From Bacillus fungorum (GTDB lineage: Bacteria > Bacillota > Bacilli > Bacillales > Bacillaceae_G), in the NCBI RefSeq assembly GCF_002746455.1, contig NZ_NWUW01000013.1, positions 62,001-126,000 on the forward strand: DNA of 64,000 nt, written 5' to 3'. The translations under genes and the position numbers were made by a program. Shown here in pieces: positions 34,681 to 43,866 of this stretch (position 1 is its first letter; every line of letters begins with the position of its first letter). A model generated the notes under the pieces. It was not told where the DNA came from. It ran no database searches and was given only the letters and a program-made list of their open reading frames with translations.

Positions 34681-35910
34681 ATGGAAACGATTGTACAAAA
34701 ATTTGGTGGCACTTCTGTCGGAAGTGTTGAGCGTATTCAACATGTAGCAAATTTAATTATTGAAGAATATGAACGAGGACATAGTATCGTCACTGTCGTT
34801 TCGGCAATGGGAAAAAGTACAGATGAACTTGTAGCACTTGCTAACGCTATTACAGAAAATCCGAGTAAACGTGAAATGGATATGCTTCTATCAACAGGAG
34901 AGCAAGTGACTATTTCATTATTAACGATGGCATTACAAGCAAAAGGTTATAACGCGATTTCATTAACAGGATGGCAAGCTGGTATTACGACAGAATCTGT
35001 ACATAATAGTGCACGGATTACTGACATTCATACGGATCGAATTCAGTCTTACCTTACTAAAGGTACCATTGTTATTGTAGCTGGTTTCCAAGGAGTCAGT
35101 AAAGATCTTGAAATTACAACGCTTGGACGAGGCGGTTCTGATACAACTGCGGTTGCATTAGCTGCTGCACTGAAAGCTAAAAAATGTGATATTTACACAG
35201 ATGTGACAGGCGTATATACGACGGATCCACGAGTTGTAAAAGATGCTTATAAATTAGATGAAATTTCTTATGACGAAATGTTAGAACTTGCAAACCTCGG
35301 TGCTGGTGTATTACACCCGCGTGCTGTTGAGTTTGCTAAAAATCATAATGTCATTTTAGAAGTTCGCTCAAGTATGGAACAAGAAAATGGAACAAGTGTA
35401 AAAGGAGAATGTAACATGGAAAAACAATCAATCGTTAAAGGTATTGCATTTGAAGATAATATTACACGCATCACAGTGAAAGGATTGGAACAAGGCTCAC
35501 TTTCAACTGTTTTCTCTACATTAGCAGCGGCACATATTAATGTAGATATTATCATTCAAAGTATTACAAATGAAGGAACTGTTCACCTCTGCTTCTCGAT
35601 TCACTCAAATGATTTAAGAGAAACTTTAGAAGTATTAGAGCAAAATCAAGAAGCACTTCTCTATGAATCTGTAGAACATGAAAATCACTTAGCAAAAGTA
35701 TCAATCGTAGGATCTGGTATGGTATCTAATCCTGGTGTCGCTGCGAATATGTTCACTACTTTAAAAGAAGAAGATATTCATATTAAAATGGTAAGTACAT
35801 CAGAAATTAAAGTGTCTGTCGTTATTGACCGCCTTCATTTAGTAACAGGTGTTGAGGCGCTGCATCAATCATTTATGGCGAAAGTTGTGCCTTTAGTACA
35901 AATGAGTTAA
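34681..35910 (+). CDS. lysC: Aspartate kinase, lysine-sensitive type, with internal start for beta subunit
   Basis: This 409-residue protein phosphorylates aspartate, the first step toward lysine, diaminopimelate, methionine and threonine. It shows VQKFGGTSVGSVERIQHVAN, the catalytic GRGGSDTTAVALAAAL, TDPRVV, and two C-terminal ACT domains (GIAFEDNITRITVKGLEQGS; LAKVSIVGSGMVSNPGVAAN). It aligns with B. subtilis LysC. An internal ATG at 35416 with AAGGAG 9 nt upstream would give a 164-residue beta subunit in the same frame, as known for B. subtilis. Lysine control comes from the L-box upstream. Confidence 0.93.
   Translation: METIVQKFGGTSVGSVERIQHVANLIIEEYERGHSIVTVVSAMGKSTDELVALANAITENPSKREMDMLLSTGEQVTISLLTMALQAKGYNAISLTGWQAGITTESVHNSARITDIHTDRIQSYLTKGTIVIVAGFQGVSKDLEITTLGRGGSDTTAVALAAALKAKKCDIYTDVTGVYTTDPRVVKDAYKLDEISYDEMLELANLGAGVLHPRAVEFAKNHNVILEVRSSMEQENGTSVKGECNMEKQSIVKGIAFEDNITRITVKGLEQGSLSTVFSTLAAAHINVDIIIQSITNEGTVHLCFSIHSNDLRETLEVLEQNQEALLYESVEHENHLAKVSIVGSGMVSNPGVAANMFTTLKEEDIHIKMVSTSEIKVSVVIDRLHLVTGVEALHQSFMAKVVPLVQMS
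35416..35910 (+). CDS. Internal in-frame start: aspartokinase beta subunit
   Basis: ATG 35416 (MEKQSIVKGIAFEDN) is preceded by AAAGGAGAATGTAAC, a strong ribosome site inside lysC. The product would be the two ACT domains alone, 164 residues. B. subtilis LysC makes an equivalent beta chain that joins the full-length alpha chain. Confidence 0.75.
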   Translation: MEKQSIVKGIAFEDNITRITVKGLEQGSLSTVFSTLAAAHINVDIIIQSITNEGTVHLCFSIHSNDLRETLEVLEQNQEALLYESVEHENHLAKVSIVGSGMVSNPGVAANMFTTLKEEDIHIKMVSTSEIKVSVVIDRLHLVTGVEALHQSFMAKVVPLVQMS

Positions 35911-36222
35911 TTTTCACCGGTAAAACTTTAAACAAATTATATGAATCTATTTCCTTCCTATATAAATAGAAAGCTGTTTGCATTGTATGACAAGAAAGTT
36001 ATTTACATTAAAATAAAGTCATTTAAAAAATATAAGTCATTCTATTCAACAATCGGACCATTTAATGACTTACAAGGTAGAAATATTTTGTGGGGAAGTC
36101 CCAGTATTGTTTGTTAACAAGATACTATATGACATACTTAAAAACAGCTTGTCACATTTCCCTATACTGTGACAAGCTGTTTTTTATTTAGAAGGAGTTT
36201 GTAACCTTTTAATAGTATAATT
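35911..36222. other. Intergenic gap with one terminator
   Basis: The gap holds AAAACAGCTTGTCACA...TGTGACAAGCTGTTTTT (36140-36184), a strong symmetric hairpin that could end lysC transcription. No open frame of interest was seen in the 220 bp before it. Confidence 0.7.
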
Positions 36223-36270
36223 ATGGAGATAATTAGAAAACACACTTTTACATATAAGGAGATACAGACA

Positions 36271-36723
36271 ATGACAAAAAACAAATTACTCAGAATGGAC
36301 AATGTCAGCATCGTTGTAGAATCCCTTGATGACGCAATCTCTTTCTTCGAAGAGATTGGTTTGAAACTCGAAGGGAGAGCCACTGTCGAAGGTGAATGGG
36401 CTGGTCGCGTAACCGGACTCGGTTCTCAGTGCGTAGAGATTGCTATGATGGTTACGCCAGATGGCCATAGCCGAATTGAACTTTCGCGATTTCTCACCCC
36501 ACCTACTATAGCAGATCACCGGACAGCTCCTGTAAACACACTCGGTTATTTGCGCGTCATGTTCACCGTTGAAGACGTTGACGAAATGGTGTCCAGGCTG
36601 ACTAAGCATGGTGCAGAGCTCGTTGGCGAAGTAGTTCAGTACGAGAACTCATACCGGCTCTGCTACATTCGAGGAACCGAAGGCATTTTAATCGGTTTAG
36701 CGGAAGAACTCGGTAATAAATAA
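36271..36723 (+). CDS. VOC-family (glyoxalase/bleomycin-resistance-like) protein
   Basis: 150 residues with two beta-alpha-beta-beta-beta repeats: MDNVSIVVESLDDAISFFEE IGLKLEGRA at the start, and NTLGYLRVMFTVEDVDEMVS RL in the second half. ATG 36271 follows AAGGAGATACAG. VOC proteins are metal-dependent lyases, dioxygenases or drug-binding proteins; nothing here decides which. The gene is visibly richer in G and C (for example around 36400-36660) than its AT-rich neighbours, consistent with recent acquisition. Confidence 0.82.
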   Translation: MTKNKLLRMDNVSIVVESLDDAISFFEEIGLKLEGRATVEGEWAGRVTGLGSQCVEIAMMVTPDGHSRIELSRFLTPPTIADHRTAPVNTLGYLRVMFTVEDVDEMVSRLTKHGAELVGEVVQYENSYRLCYIRGTEGILIGLAEELGNK

Positions 36724-36799
36724 GTAATGTTTTATAAGAAGTCTTTACTAAAGTAAAAATATTTGAAAGAAATTCTCGCTTCATAAAACTTAGATTTTG

Positions 36800-36827
36800 A
36801 ACCCCGTCCTAGCTTGAGAACGGGGTT
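36800..36827. terminator. Hairpin between VOC gene and HTH pseudogene
   Basis: AACCCCGT...ACGGGGTT with weak flanking T runs; may end the HTH transcript. Confidence 0.6.
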
Positions 36828-36930
36828 ATGCTTGTTTGAACTTTTTAACACACTATCAATATCCTTAAATCATTATAAAACAATTCAATTACTTCTTTTA
36901 CTCTTTCCTAGGAAATATAACTGATTCTTC

Positions 36931-37369
36931 TCACTTCTTATCATATATATCTTTTCTTTTAAAAAACGATCTGAACTCATTCAAAATAACTTTCTTCAAG
37001 TCAGAGTAAAAGACTATCATGAATAGCGCTATTCCTAATAAGATTTCTTGCATTCCTTCATAATCAACGAAAGCACTTAAAACTAGCAAACCACATCCAA
37101 TATAAAAACCAAATTCATTTCCTTTCTCAAAATCCTCATCTTCTGCATCACTATGTATTTTCTTTTTGAAATCTTGATTCCCTTTTATCAACTCATCTAG
37201 CGTAACATTATACATTTCGCTCAGTAAAATTAAATTATCAATATCAGGATAACTTTTATCATTTTCCCATTTATATACCGCCTGCCTCGTCACACCAATC
37301 TTTTTAGCAACATCCTCTTGTGAAAATCCCTTTGACTCTCTTAGTTTTTAACTGCTCTCCTAAGCTCAT
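36931..37369 (-). pseudogene. XRE-type HTH membrane regulator, frameshifted in an A run
   Basis: ATG 37369 with GGAGGGGATG upstream starts MSLGEQLK, then the frame is lost in TTAAAAACTA. The adjoining frame continues KLRESKGFSQEDVAKKIG, VTRQAVYKWENDKSYPDIDN and two C-terminal helices (IGCGLLVLSAFV; ILLGIALFMIVFY) to the stop at 36931. One extra base, or two missing, in the A tract explains it. Repaired, it is a DNA-binding XRE regulator with a membrane tail of about 145 residues. A sequencing error in the homopolymer is a real alternative. Confidence 0.82.
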
Positions 37370-37466
37370 AACATCCCCTCCTTTAACAAATTATGAGATA
37401 ATGGGAGATGAAAAAGAAAGAAACTATTGGTAAAACCCGCTGTAAACCACTCGTTTACACAATAAA

Positions 37467-37499
37467 AAGAGAGGATAACTCTTTGAGTTATCCTCTCTT
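37467..37499 (-). terminator. Terminator after asnA
   Basis: AAGAGAGGATAACTC...GAGTTATCCTCTCTT followed by TTTATT on the minus strand. Confidence 0.88.
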
Positions 37500-37506
37500 A
37501 CTTCTA

Positions 37507-38490
37507 TTAAAACAGATGAATGTTTTCTTTCTTGCAAGCTTCACGTAAATCATCAGGCCATACAGAAGATTGAACTTCACCAATATGTGCTTTACGTAAG
37601 AAGTACATGCACATTCTCGATTGTCCGATACCACCGCCAATTGTCAATGGTAGTACGTCTTCTAAAATGCCTTTATGGAAATCATACTCACGTTTGAAGT
37701 CCTCACCTGTTTTCGTTAACTGGTCATCAAGTGATTTACTATCAACACGAATTCCCATTGATGATAATTCAAATGAAGATTGTAGTACTGGGTGCCAGAA
37801 TAAAATATCACCGTTTAATTTCCAATCATCATAATCAGCTGCGCGTCCATCATGCTTTTCACCTGAACGAAGTGCATCACCAATTCCGATAATGAAGACT
37901 GCACCGTGTTCTTTCGCAATTGCGTGTTCACGATCTTTCGGCGTTAATTCTGGATATTTATCTTCTAGTTCTTGAGAAGTAATGAACACGATTTCTTCTG
38001 GTAAATATTTTCCGAGAAATGGATATTTTTCAAATAAGTGATCTTCTAAATCTTTGAATATTCCATAAATTGTTTGTACTGTATTTTGTAAGTAATCTAC
38101 AGTACGCCATTCTTTTTGAACAATTTTTTCCCAATCCCATTGGTCAACGTAAATGGAATGTGTTGCATCAAGTTCTTCATCACGACGGATCGCGTTCATG
38201 TTTGTATATAAACCTTCACCAGCTTCATATCCATATTCATGCAGTGCAAATCGTTTCCACTTCGCTAGTGAATGAACAATTTCTAATTCTTCTCCTGAAT
38301 GTAACATATCAAATTCAATTGGACGTTCTACACCGTTTAGGTGATCGTTTAATCCTGATTTTTTTGTTACGAATAATGGTGCGGATACGCGGAATAGTTC
38401 AAGGCGTTTTGCTAATTGATCCTCGAAAAATGTTTTAACTTCCTTAATTGCGATTTGAGTCTCTCTTACTGTCATTAATGATTGATACAT
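37507..38490 (-). CDS. asnA: Aspartate-ammonia ligase (asparagine synthetase A)
   Basis: The 327-residue class II synthetase-like enzyme makes asparagine from aspartate, ammonia and ATP. It opens [23 protein letters not shown], with [19 protein letters not shown], a motif 2 DQWDWEKIV region and the motif 3 [20 protein letters not shown]. Length is normal. GGAGGAAACC precedes the ATG. Its leader is a T-box reading AAC, asparagine, so product and regulator agree. Confidence 0.96.
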   Translation of the reverse strand: MYQSLMTVRETQIAIKEVKTFFEDQLAKRLELFRVSAPLFVTKKSGLNDHLNGVERPIEFDMLHSGEELEIVHSLAKWKRFALHEYGYEAGEGLYTNMNAIRRDEELDATHSIYVDQWDWEKIVQKEWRTVDYLQNTVQTIYGIFKDLEDHLFEKYPFLGKYLPEEIVFITSQELEDKYPELTPKDREHAIAKEHGAVFIIGIGDALRSGEKHDGRAADYDDWKLNGDILFWHPVLQSSFELSSMGIRVDSKSLDDQLTKTGEDFKREYDFHKGILEDVLPLTIGGGIGQSRMCMYFLRKAHIGEVQSSVWPDDLREACKKENIHLF

Positions 38491-38519
38491 GGTGGTTTCC
38501 TCCTAAAATGTTTGGATGT

Positions 38520-38845
38520 TGTGAAAAGAAGCCAACAAAAAAAGCCCTTCTTCCCCAAAAAACTGGGACGAAAGGCTTTGGTTCCGCGGTACCACCCAAA
38601 TTAGCAACAGAGGTTGCTCACTTATACAGTACGGAGATGAAATATCTCGATACTGTTCTTCTTGTAACGGCGAAGTTCCCGGCTAAGTCTACTTTCCTGT
38701 AAAGGATTTCGGTTAGCAACTCCAGGAGGTTCTTCATAATAGGCTTCGTATCAGGCTCACACCACCCCTGACTCGCTTAGACTACGTCCTACTACTACTC
38801 GTCCTTTCATAGTCGTTTTGTTGTCACATCTCTGAAACATTTTAT
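38520..38845 (-). promoter_or_regulatory. T-box riboswitch, asparagine-specific, upstream of asnA
   Basis: The minus strand shows specifier GAAG-AAC-CTCCTGGAG (AAC at 38729-38731), T-box TTGGGTGGTACCGCGGAACC near 38585, and the terminator AAGCCTTTCGTCCC...GGGGAAGAAGGGCTTTTTTT (38533-38575). A TTGACT/TAGAAT promoter-like pair with a short 15-nt gap lies at 38855-38881. Uncharged tRNA-Asn should switch the gene on. Confidence 0.93.
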
Positions 38846-38950
38846 TAATGATTATTCTATACAAAAAATAAAGAAAGTCAACAAAAAGTTTTAAAATATT
38901 TTTCAATTCTTTATTTTTCGGCTTAATTGATTGTTTTCAATATAACATCT

Positions 38951-39067
38951 TCACTTCTTTTGCCTCGTCAATCCAAAAAACGTTTCACTAATCGAAACTA
39001 ACGTATAAACAATAATTAATGTAATCGTTCGAAATATAGAATCGGCAGTATTTCGTATTATTTTCAT
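38951..39067 (-). CDS. Possible 38-residue membrane peptide
   Basis: ATG 39067 opens MKIIRNTADSIFRTITLIIV with one hydrophobic helix and ends FFGLTRQKK. The nearest ribosome-like site (AAAGGA) is about 12 nt away, weaker than usual. No family known to me. The surrounding 38882-39225 holds no other gene. Confidence 0.4.
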   Translation of the reverse strand: MKIIRNTADSIFRTITLIIVYTLVSISETFFGLTRQKK

Positions 39068-39225
39068 TTTCTTTGTAATTCCTTTCAGTTTACTTGCAAA
39101 TTCATGATATACTATAGCATTCAAGCAGTTTGTTTTTCCTTAAAGCAAACATAGTCATTTATAAAGAGTATTTTCTAAATCATTGACTATTATCAAATTA
39201 GATTTTTATATAACGGAGTGATCAT

Positions 39226-39360
39226 ATGAGTAAAACGAAAGCAAAACCGAAAAAAGGTGTAGGACAAGGTACAGGAAGTAAAGGGTGGAACCGTTGGCAA
39301 TCAAGTGCAAAGAAAAAGAAAGCTGCAAAGCCATACAAAAGTAAAGGTACAAAGAAATAA
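39226..39360 (+). CDS. 44-residue very basic protein (DUF3934-like)
   Basis: ATG 39226 follows GGAGTGATC. The peptide is lysine and glycine rich (MSKTKAKPKKGVGQGTGSKG, then WNRWQSSAKKKKAAKPYKSK), with no hydrophobic segment. It resembles the short basic DUF3934 family of bacilli, whose role is unknown to me. It could bind nucleic acid. It has its own terminator. Confidence 0.7.
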   Translation: MSKTKAKPKKGVGQGTGSKGWNRWQSSAKKKKAAKPYKSKGTKK

Positions 39361-39418
39361 TCTAAATAATATTTGATTTCTTTACTCTGTACAAAACAAA
39401 ATATAATTATTACAACAA

Positions 39419-39459
39419 GAAAGCTATGCCCTCATACATTTGAAGGCATAGCTTTTTTA
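39419..39459 (+). terminator. Terminator after small basic protein gene
   Basis: AAGCTATGCC...GGCATAGCTTTTTT. The T tail runs straight into the bcr1 copy 2. Confidence 0.85.
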
Positions 39460-39608
39460 TCCCGCATTAACGGGCAGTAAGACCCCCACCTCAAAATTCA
39501 GCGAGAGCAAAGAAGTTAGATGGGGGATCAACTGTCCGTAAAAGCCCGATTGGTTCAACTAATAATCAGTGGGGGATGAATCCCCCACTGATTAAAGTTT
39601 CACTTTAT
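39456..39608. repeat. bcr1-type repeat element, copy 2
   Basis: 153 bp flanked on both sides by TTTAT (39456-39460 and 39604-39608), the target-site duplication expected of bcr1. It is nearly identical to the copy at 30270-30423. It inserted in the T tract of a terminator and ends 2 bp before the stop of the SNF2 helicase gene. Confidence 0.88.
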
Positions 39609-39609
39609 A

Positions 39610-42600
39610 TTAGATCATTAAAATATCTCGAATTTCTTCCTCCGTGATGGATGATAATTTCTCTTCTCCCGGCTCAATCACTTCAGCGATTAAATTTTTC
39701 TTACTCTCTTGCAGTTCATGCATTTTTTCCTCAATTGTTCCGTGAGCCACTAACTTAATAACTTGTACCGTATTTTTTTGTCCCATTCGATATGCCCTAT
39801 CGGCTGCTTGTTGTTCAACAGCTGGATTCCACCATAAATCGTATAATATAACCGTATCGGCCCCTGTTAAGTTAAGACCCGTACCACCAGCTTTTAAAGA
39901 AATAAGAAATAGATCCCCTTCTCCTTCGTTAAACCGATTACATAGCTCTACTCGTTCTTGAGAAGGTGTATTTCCGTCTAAATAAAAGTATGGAATCGCT
40001 TGACGATTTAACTCACGACCAATAATGGACAGCATCTTCGTAAATTGAGAAAAGATTAAAATTCTCTTACCAGTACTTCTACATTCCTCTAGTATCTCTA
40101 GCAGTTGCTCAAATTTAGCCGAACTCCCCTTGTAATCATCAACGAATAAAGCGGGATGATTACAAATTTGTCGCAATCTCGTTAAGCCAGCTAATATTCT
40201 AATTTTATTTTTACGTAACGTATCTTTATCTAAATGCTTTAGCGTTTCTTCCCTTAACTTCGCTAAATAAGCAGCATATAGTCTCTTTTGATCTGGTAAT
40301 AATTCCGATGACTGTAAGTGCTCTATTTTATCTGGAAGCTCCTGTAATACGTCCCCTTTTAATCGTCTTAATACGAAAGGTTTTACGCGCTTCGCAATAT
40401 CTTCACGCCTTAAATCACCGAATTCTTTTCTTCCTGGTAATAATTCTGGAAATACGACATGAAATATAGACCATAGCTCTTCTAATGAATTTTCTACAGG
40501 CGTTCCCGTTAGTCCGAAACGATATTCAGCTTGAATTGTTTTCACTGCTCTTGCAGTTTGCGTTGTAGGATTTTTAAACGCCTGTGCTTCATCAAGAAAT
40601 AGTGTATGAAATGGCCTCGCATACGATCTTATATCTCTCCTCAGTAATGGATATGACGTAATTACGACATCAAATTCCGCTACGTCTTTTAAGATTTTTC
40701 GGCGCTCTATTTGATTTCCATCTGCAATAACCGCTCTAATATGCGGGGCGAATTTTTTCAATTCACTAAACCAATTATAAACAAGCGAGGACGGTGAAAC
40801 GACTAATATAGGCATTTTCTTCTCTCTAATTTCAGGCAAAACAGAATCTATAAAAGCGATGCTTTGCAGCGTTTTTCCAAGTCCCATATCATCTGCTAAA
40901 ATACCGCCAAAACGGTAATAGGCGAGTGTTTTCATCCACTCGAATCCGTATACTTGATACTCTCTCATTACAGCATTTAAAGTTTGCGGCACTGTAAACT
41001 TTAATTTCTTCGGGTTTTGAATGCTTTCAACTAAATCTTGAACAGACTCATCTAAACTTAAAACATTACCTTCGTGAAGTCCGTTCATCCATTTCACACT
41101 CCGGATAAGCGGAACATTTACTTCTTCCCCATGTAAAAATTCTTTTCGAATACCTGATTCTTTTACAAACTGATTAATTTCATTAAACTCTTTGCTCTCT
41201 AGTGATAATAAAGAACCATTCGCTAATCGGTAATATTTACGTTTCTCTTCAAGAGCCACTAATACACCTTTAATTTCCGCTTCCGGTATTCCTTTTATAT
41301 CAAAACGAAATGACAACCAATCAATTCTTTCTTTTCTTCTTACTCTAATAAGAGGCGCTGTATCCCCTTTATGAATGCGTAATTTAATTGCTGTCGTCGC
41401 ATAAATATCGACTAAGCCTTTTAACGTTGGAACGACATGATATAAAAAATTATACTCAGCCTTTTCATTATGCATAAAGTAACCACCTTCTGTTTTCGCG
41501 AAGGCACTTTCACTCATAATGTCTAAAATTTCTTTCTCCTTTTTTTCATCACGATTAAAAACAGACGGCTGCCCATCTTCTTCTAGCGGATTAATCACGA
41601 CGTTTCCATAATGGAATTCGAGACCTGCTAACAAACGATTTTTCACGCGATCTAAATACAATTTCGCTTTTAGCGACGGCGTTTCAACACGATCTGATAT
41701 TATATCATCAATGCGAACAGTTCCAAGTTTCATTAATCCTGGTACAACTTTCGCTACGAAATGTTCCATCTTATTTTCAGGAATATAAAACTGATTACTA
41801 TTTGAGCGACTCATCATCTTTTGTAGTTCAATAAGTCTCATACAATCTTCCATAGGTAAATGATATAATTTCCCATCGTAAAGAGCGTTGTTATACATTT
41901 CCATAACTTGAACACGATTTAGGCCGTCTATATGAAGTGTAAACCCACCATTATTTCCTTTCGTAAACTCAAAATGTAATGGCAATAAACCTTTTGACAT
42001 TTGTAACCCATGAAACAGTTGCTCATTTTGTTTCAGCTGTACATACTCGGCTCTAGAAAGTGAAGAGAGCATATCTTCCCACGAAGCTGGCGGTATGAAT
42101 ATCATACTTTCATCTTGTTTCGCATGTACTTCTAACGCATCTTCATACATTTTTTCATTATGATACATTTTAATAAGCTGTTGAATAACCGCATCCGTTT
42201 CTTGCCTGAAGCTATGTATATCTGGTGTGTATGTAAATTCATTAGAACAATGAAAAGCCTCTCTTTTCTCCACTTTAGAAAGAAATTCTCTAATATGATT
42301 TATAAAATATGTTTTCGCAAGTTTTAACTGAATTCCAAGAAGGGCACCGCCGCTTTTCGTCGCTACTGGTGAACATATAAACGCAATATCTAATATTTCA
42401 CGTGTATCAAAACGGTGTTGTTTACTTTTGGGTCGCAGTGGTTTTTCTGCAAACAACTGAAACATCCCGCTCGTTAATGGATCATTTTCGCCCATATTTT
42501 CACTACTAGCAGGGAGCATGCCGCTCGTTTGCTGATTATAATTTATTTGTATAAGTACGGCCGCAACATGTTGACAGTACGTTTGAAAAGATGCTAATGA

Positions 42601-42816
42601 AGGACAACTACATCTCGCAACAACATCACCTTTTTTAGCTTTTTCTACTGTAACATGAAAATCTTCATTTCCTTTTACCGTCGCCTCACAAATTTCTTTA
42701 GTTTCATCATAATGATTCACGATTACTTTATTTGCTTTATAATAAGCTTCTCCTCTTTTATATGAGGTCTCTCCGCATACTTCTTTTATAATCGATTTAT
42801 TTAATGCAAAACCCAT
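39610..42816 (-). CDS. SNF2-family helicase with SWIM zinc finger
   Basis: 1068 residues. The N-terminus has a SWIM finger CSCPSLASFQTYCQH (about residues 69-83). The middle is a bacterial SNF2-associated region, and the C-terminal 450 residues hold the ATPase: ADDMGLGKTLQSIAFI (motif I), LFLDEAQAFKN (II), GLTGTPVENSLEELWSIF (III), and QQAADRAYRMGQKNTVQVIK (VI). It is a double-stranded DNA translocase of the RapA/HepA class; likely roles are RNA polymerase recycling or nucleoprotein remodelling. Full length and single gene. Confidence 0.9.
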   Translation of the reverse strand: MGFALNKSIIKEVCGETSYKRGEAYYKANKVIVNHYDETKEICEATVKGNEDFHVTVEKAKKGDVVARCSCPSLASFQTYCQHVAAVLIQINYNQQTSGMLPASSENMGENDPLTSGMFQLFAEKPLRPKSKQHRFDTREILDIAFICSPVATKSGGALLGIQLKLAKTYFINHIREFLSKVEKREAFHCSNEFTYTPDIHSFRQETDAVIQQLIKMYHNEKMYEDALEVHAKQDESMIFIPPASWEDMLSSLSRAEYVQLKQNEQLFHGLQMSKGLLPLHFEFTKGNNGGFTLHIDGLNRVQVMEMYNNALYDGKLYHLPMEDCMRLIELQKMMSRSNSNQFYIPENKMEHFVAKVVPGLMKLGTVRIDDIISDRVETPSLKAKLYLDRVKNRLLAGLEFHYGNVVINPLEEDGQPSVFNRDEKKEKEILDIMSESAFAKTEGGYFMHNEKAEYNFLYHVVPTLKGLVDIYATTAIKLRIHKGDTAPLIRVRRKERIDWLSFRFDIKGIPEAEIKGVLVALEEKRKYYRLANGSLLSLESKEFNEINQFVKESGIRKEFLHGEEVNVPLIRSVKWMNGLHEGNVLSLDESVQDLVESIQNPKKLKFTVPQTLNAVMREYQVYGFEWMKTLAYYRFGGILADDMGLGKTLQSIAFIDSVLPEIREKKMPILVVSPSSLVYNWFSELKKFAPHIRAVIADGNQIERRKILKDVAEFDVVITSYPLLRRDIRSYARPFHTLFLDEAQAFKNPTTQTARAVKTIQAEYRFGLTGTPVENSLEELWSIFHVVFPELLPGRKEFGDLRREDIAKRVKPFVLRRLKGDVLQELPDKIEHLQSSELLPDQKRLYAAYLAKLREETLKHLDKDTLRKNKIRILAGLTRLRQICNHPALFVDDYKGSSAKFEQLLEILEECRSTGKRILIFSQFTKMLSIIGRELNRQAIPYFYLDGNTPSQERVELCNRFNEGEGDLFLISLKAGGTGLNLTGADTVILYDLWWNPAVEQQAADRAYRMGQKNTVQVIKLVAHGTIEEKMHELQESKKNLIAEVIEPGEEKLSSITEEEIRDILMI

Positions 42817-42901
42817 TTTTTACACTTCCTTAATTTAAAACCAGTTTCTCTTAACTAACATTTTACATGCTCTACAAGAAAATATAAAATGTAGATTTAA
42901 C

Positions 42902-42931
42902 AAAAAAAGATGCTTATTTGTAAGCACCTTT
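42902..42931 (-). terminator. Terminator after glnL-like gene
   Basis: GGTGCTTA...TAAGCATC followed by TTTTTTTG on the minus strand. Confidence 0.82.
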
Positions 42932-43864
42932 TCACTCTATCTCCATCAGCCGTTTCGCCTCAAAATACAACACTTGAATAAATTTCTTCGTATTAATTCG
43001 TATATGACCAGAAGTTGCTATTTCATCCTTTGTCATTTCTGTCATCCGTTTTCTAACTACAGTGAAATCAAAAAACTTCGGAGCATAGCTTTCAAATTTC
43101 GGATTTGAAAAGTCTGTTAGTCCGAGGGAAGCTAAATGATTCAATGATTGATAAATCGCTCTTCTTACACGTTGTTCAGACGCTTTTCTCTCCTTATCTA
43201 TATCTGCATCTGAAGCTATATCACCTAATTTTTTCAGTGTAATTTGGTGAAAGATATCTTTTAACGCAGGAAATCCAAATTCAAATGTTTGCACCTTTTC
43301 TTGCCCATATAAATATTCCAGCATACTAAGTAAATCTTTACTTCCGTTCTCTCCCGCAATACCTAGTTCTGATAGTAAGAAGCGTCCTGAATCTAATATC
43401 TTTTTTCCTTCTTTCACTGGCTCATTGCGCATTTGCGGTTGCTCCCACTGAAATACGTTGTTCAATGATTTTTGAATATCATGTATGGAACGCTCTAAGC
43501 GAATCCGTTCCATTACTTTTCGTACGACAGATACAACTTCAATTTTGTTTAATGGTTTCGTAATATAATACTCCACACCAAGTGTATACGCCTCACCAAT
43601 GAGTTGTTTCGATTCAACTTGGGAAATCATAATAATTTTCCCAGTAAATGAAGACGCTATATGACGAACTGTTTCAATGCCGTCTCTCATCGGCATTAAT
43701 AAATCAATAAATAATATATCCACTTTTTTATAATTTAACTGTTCTGCTTCAATAAACGCTCCATCTTCTGATTCTCCAATTACTTCCCCAAGATCGCCAC
43801 CCTCGATAATTTGCGAAAGCATCGAACGGAAAACTTCATCATCATCTACGATATAATAAAACAA
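42932..43864 (-). CDS. glnL: Response regulator of GlnL (YcbB) type
   Basis: About 310 residues: receiver domain with acidic pocket VDDDE, the phosphoacceptor in DILFIDLLMPMRDG and the conserved lysine in YITKPLNK, then a YcbB-type helical output domain (RAIYQSLNHLASLGLTDFSN PKFE). It matches B. subtilis GlnL, which with GlnK senses glutamine and controls glutamine uptake and use. I choose TTG 43864, 3 bp after the kinase stop and behind GGAAGGGG; the longer frame reads through the kinase gene. Target genes are not in the window. Confidence 0.85.
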   Translation of the reverse strand: MFYYIVDDDEVFRSMLSQIIEGGDLGEVIGESEDGAFIEAEQLNYKKVDILFIDLLMPMRDGIETVRHIASSFTGKIIMISQVESKQLIGEAYTLGVEYYITKPLNKIEVVSVVRKVMERIRLERSIHDIQKSLNNVFQWEQPQMRNEPVKEGKKILDSGRFLLSELGIAGENGSKDLLSMLEYLYGQEKVQTFEFGFPALKDIFHQITLKKLGDIASDADIDKERKASEQRVRRAIYQSLNHLASLGLTDFSNPKFESYAPKFFDFTVVRKRMTEMTKDEIATSGHIRINTKKFIQVLYFEAKRLMEIE

Positions 43865-43866
43865 AC

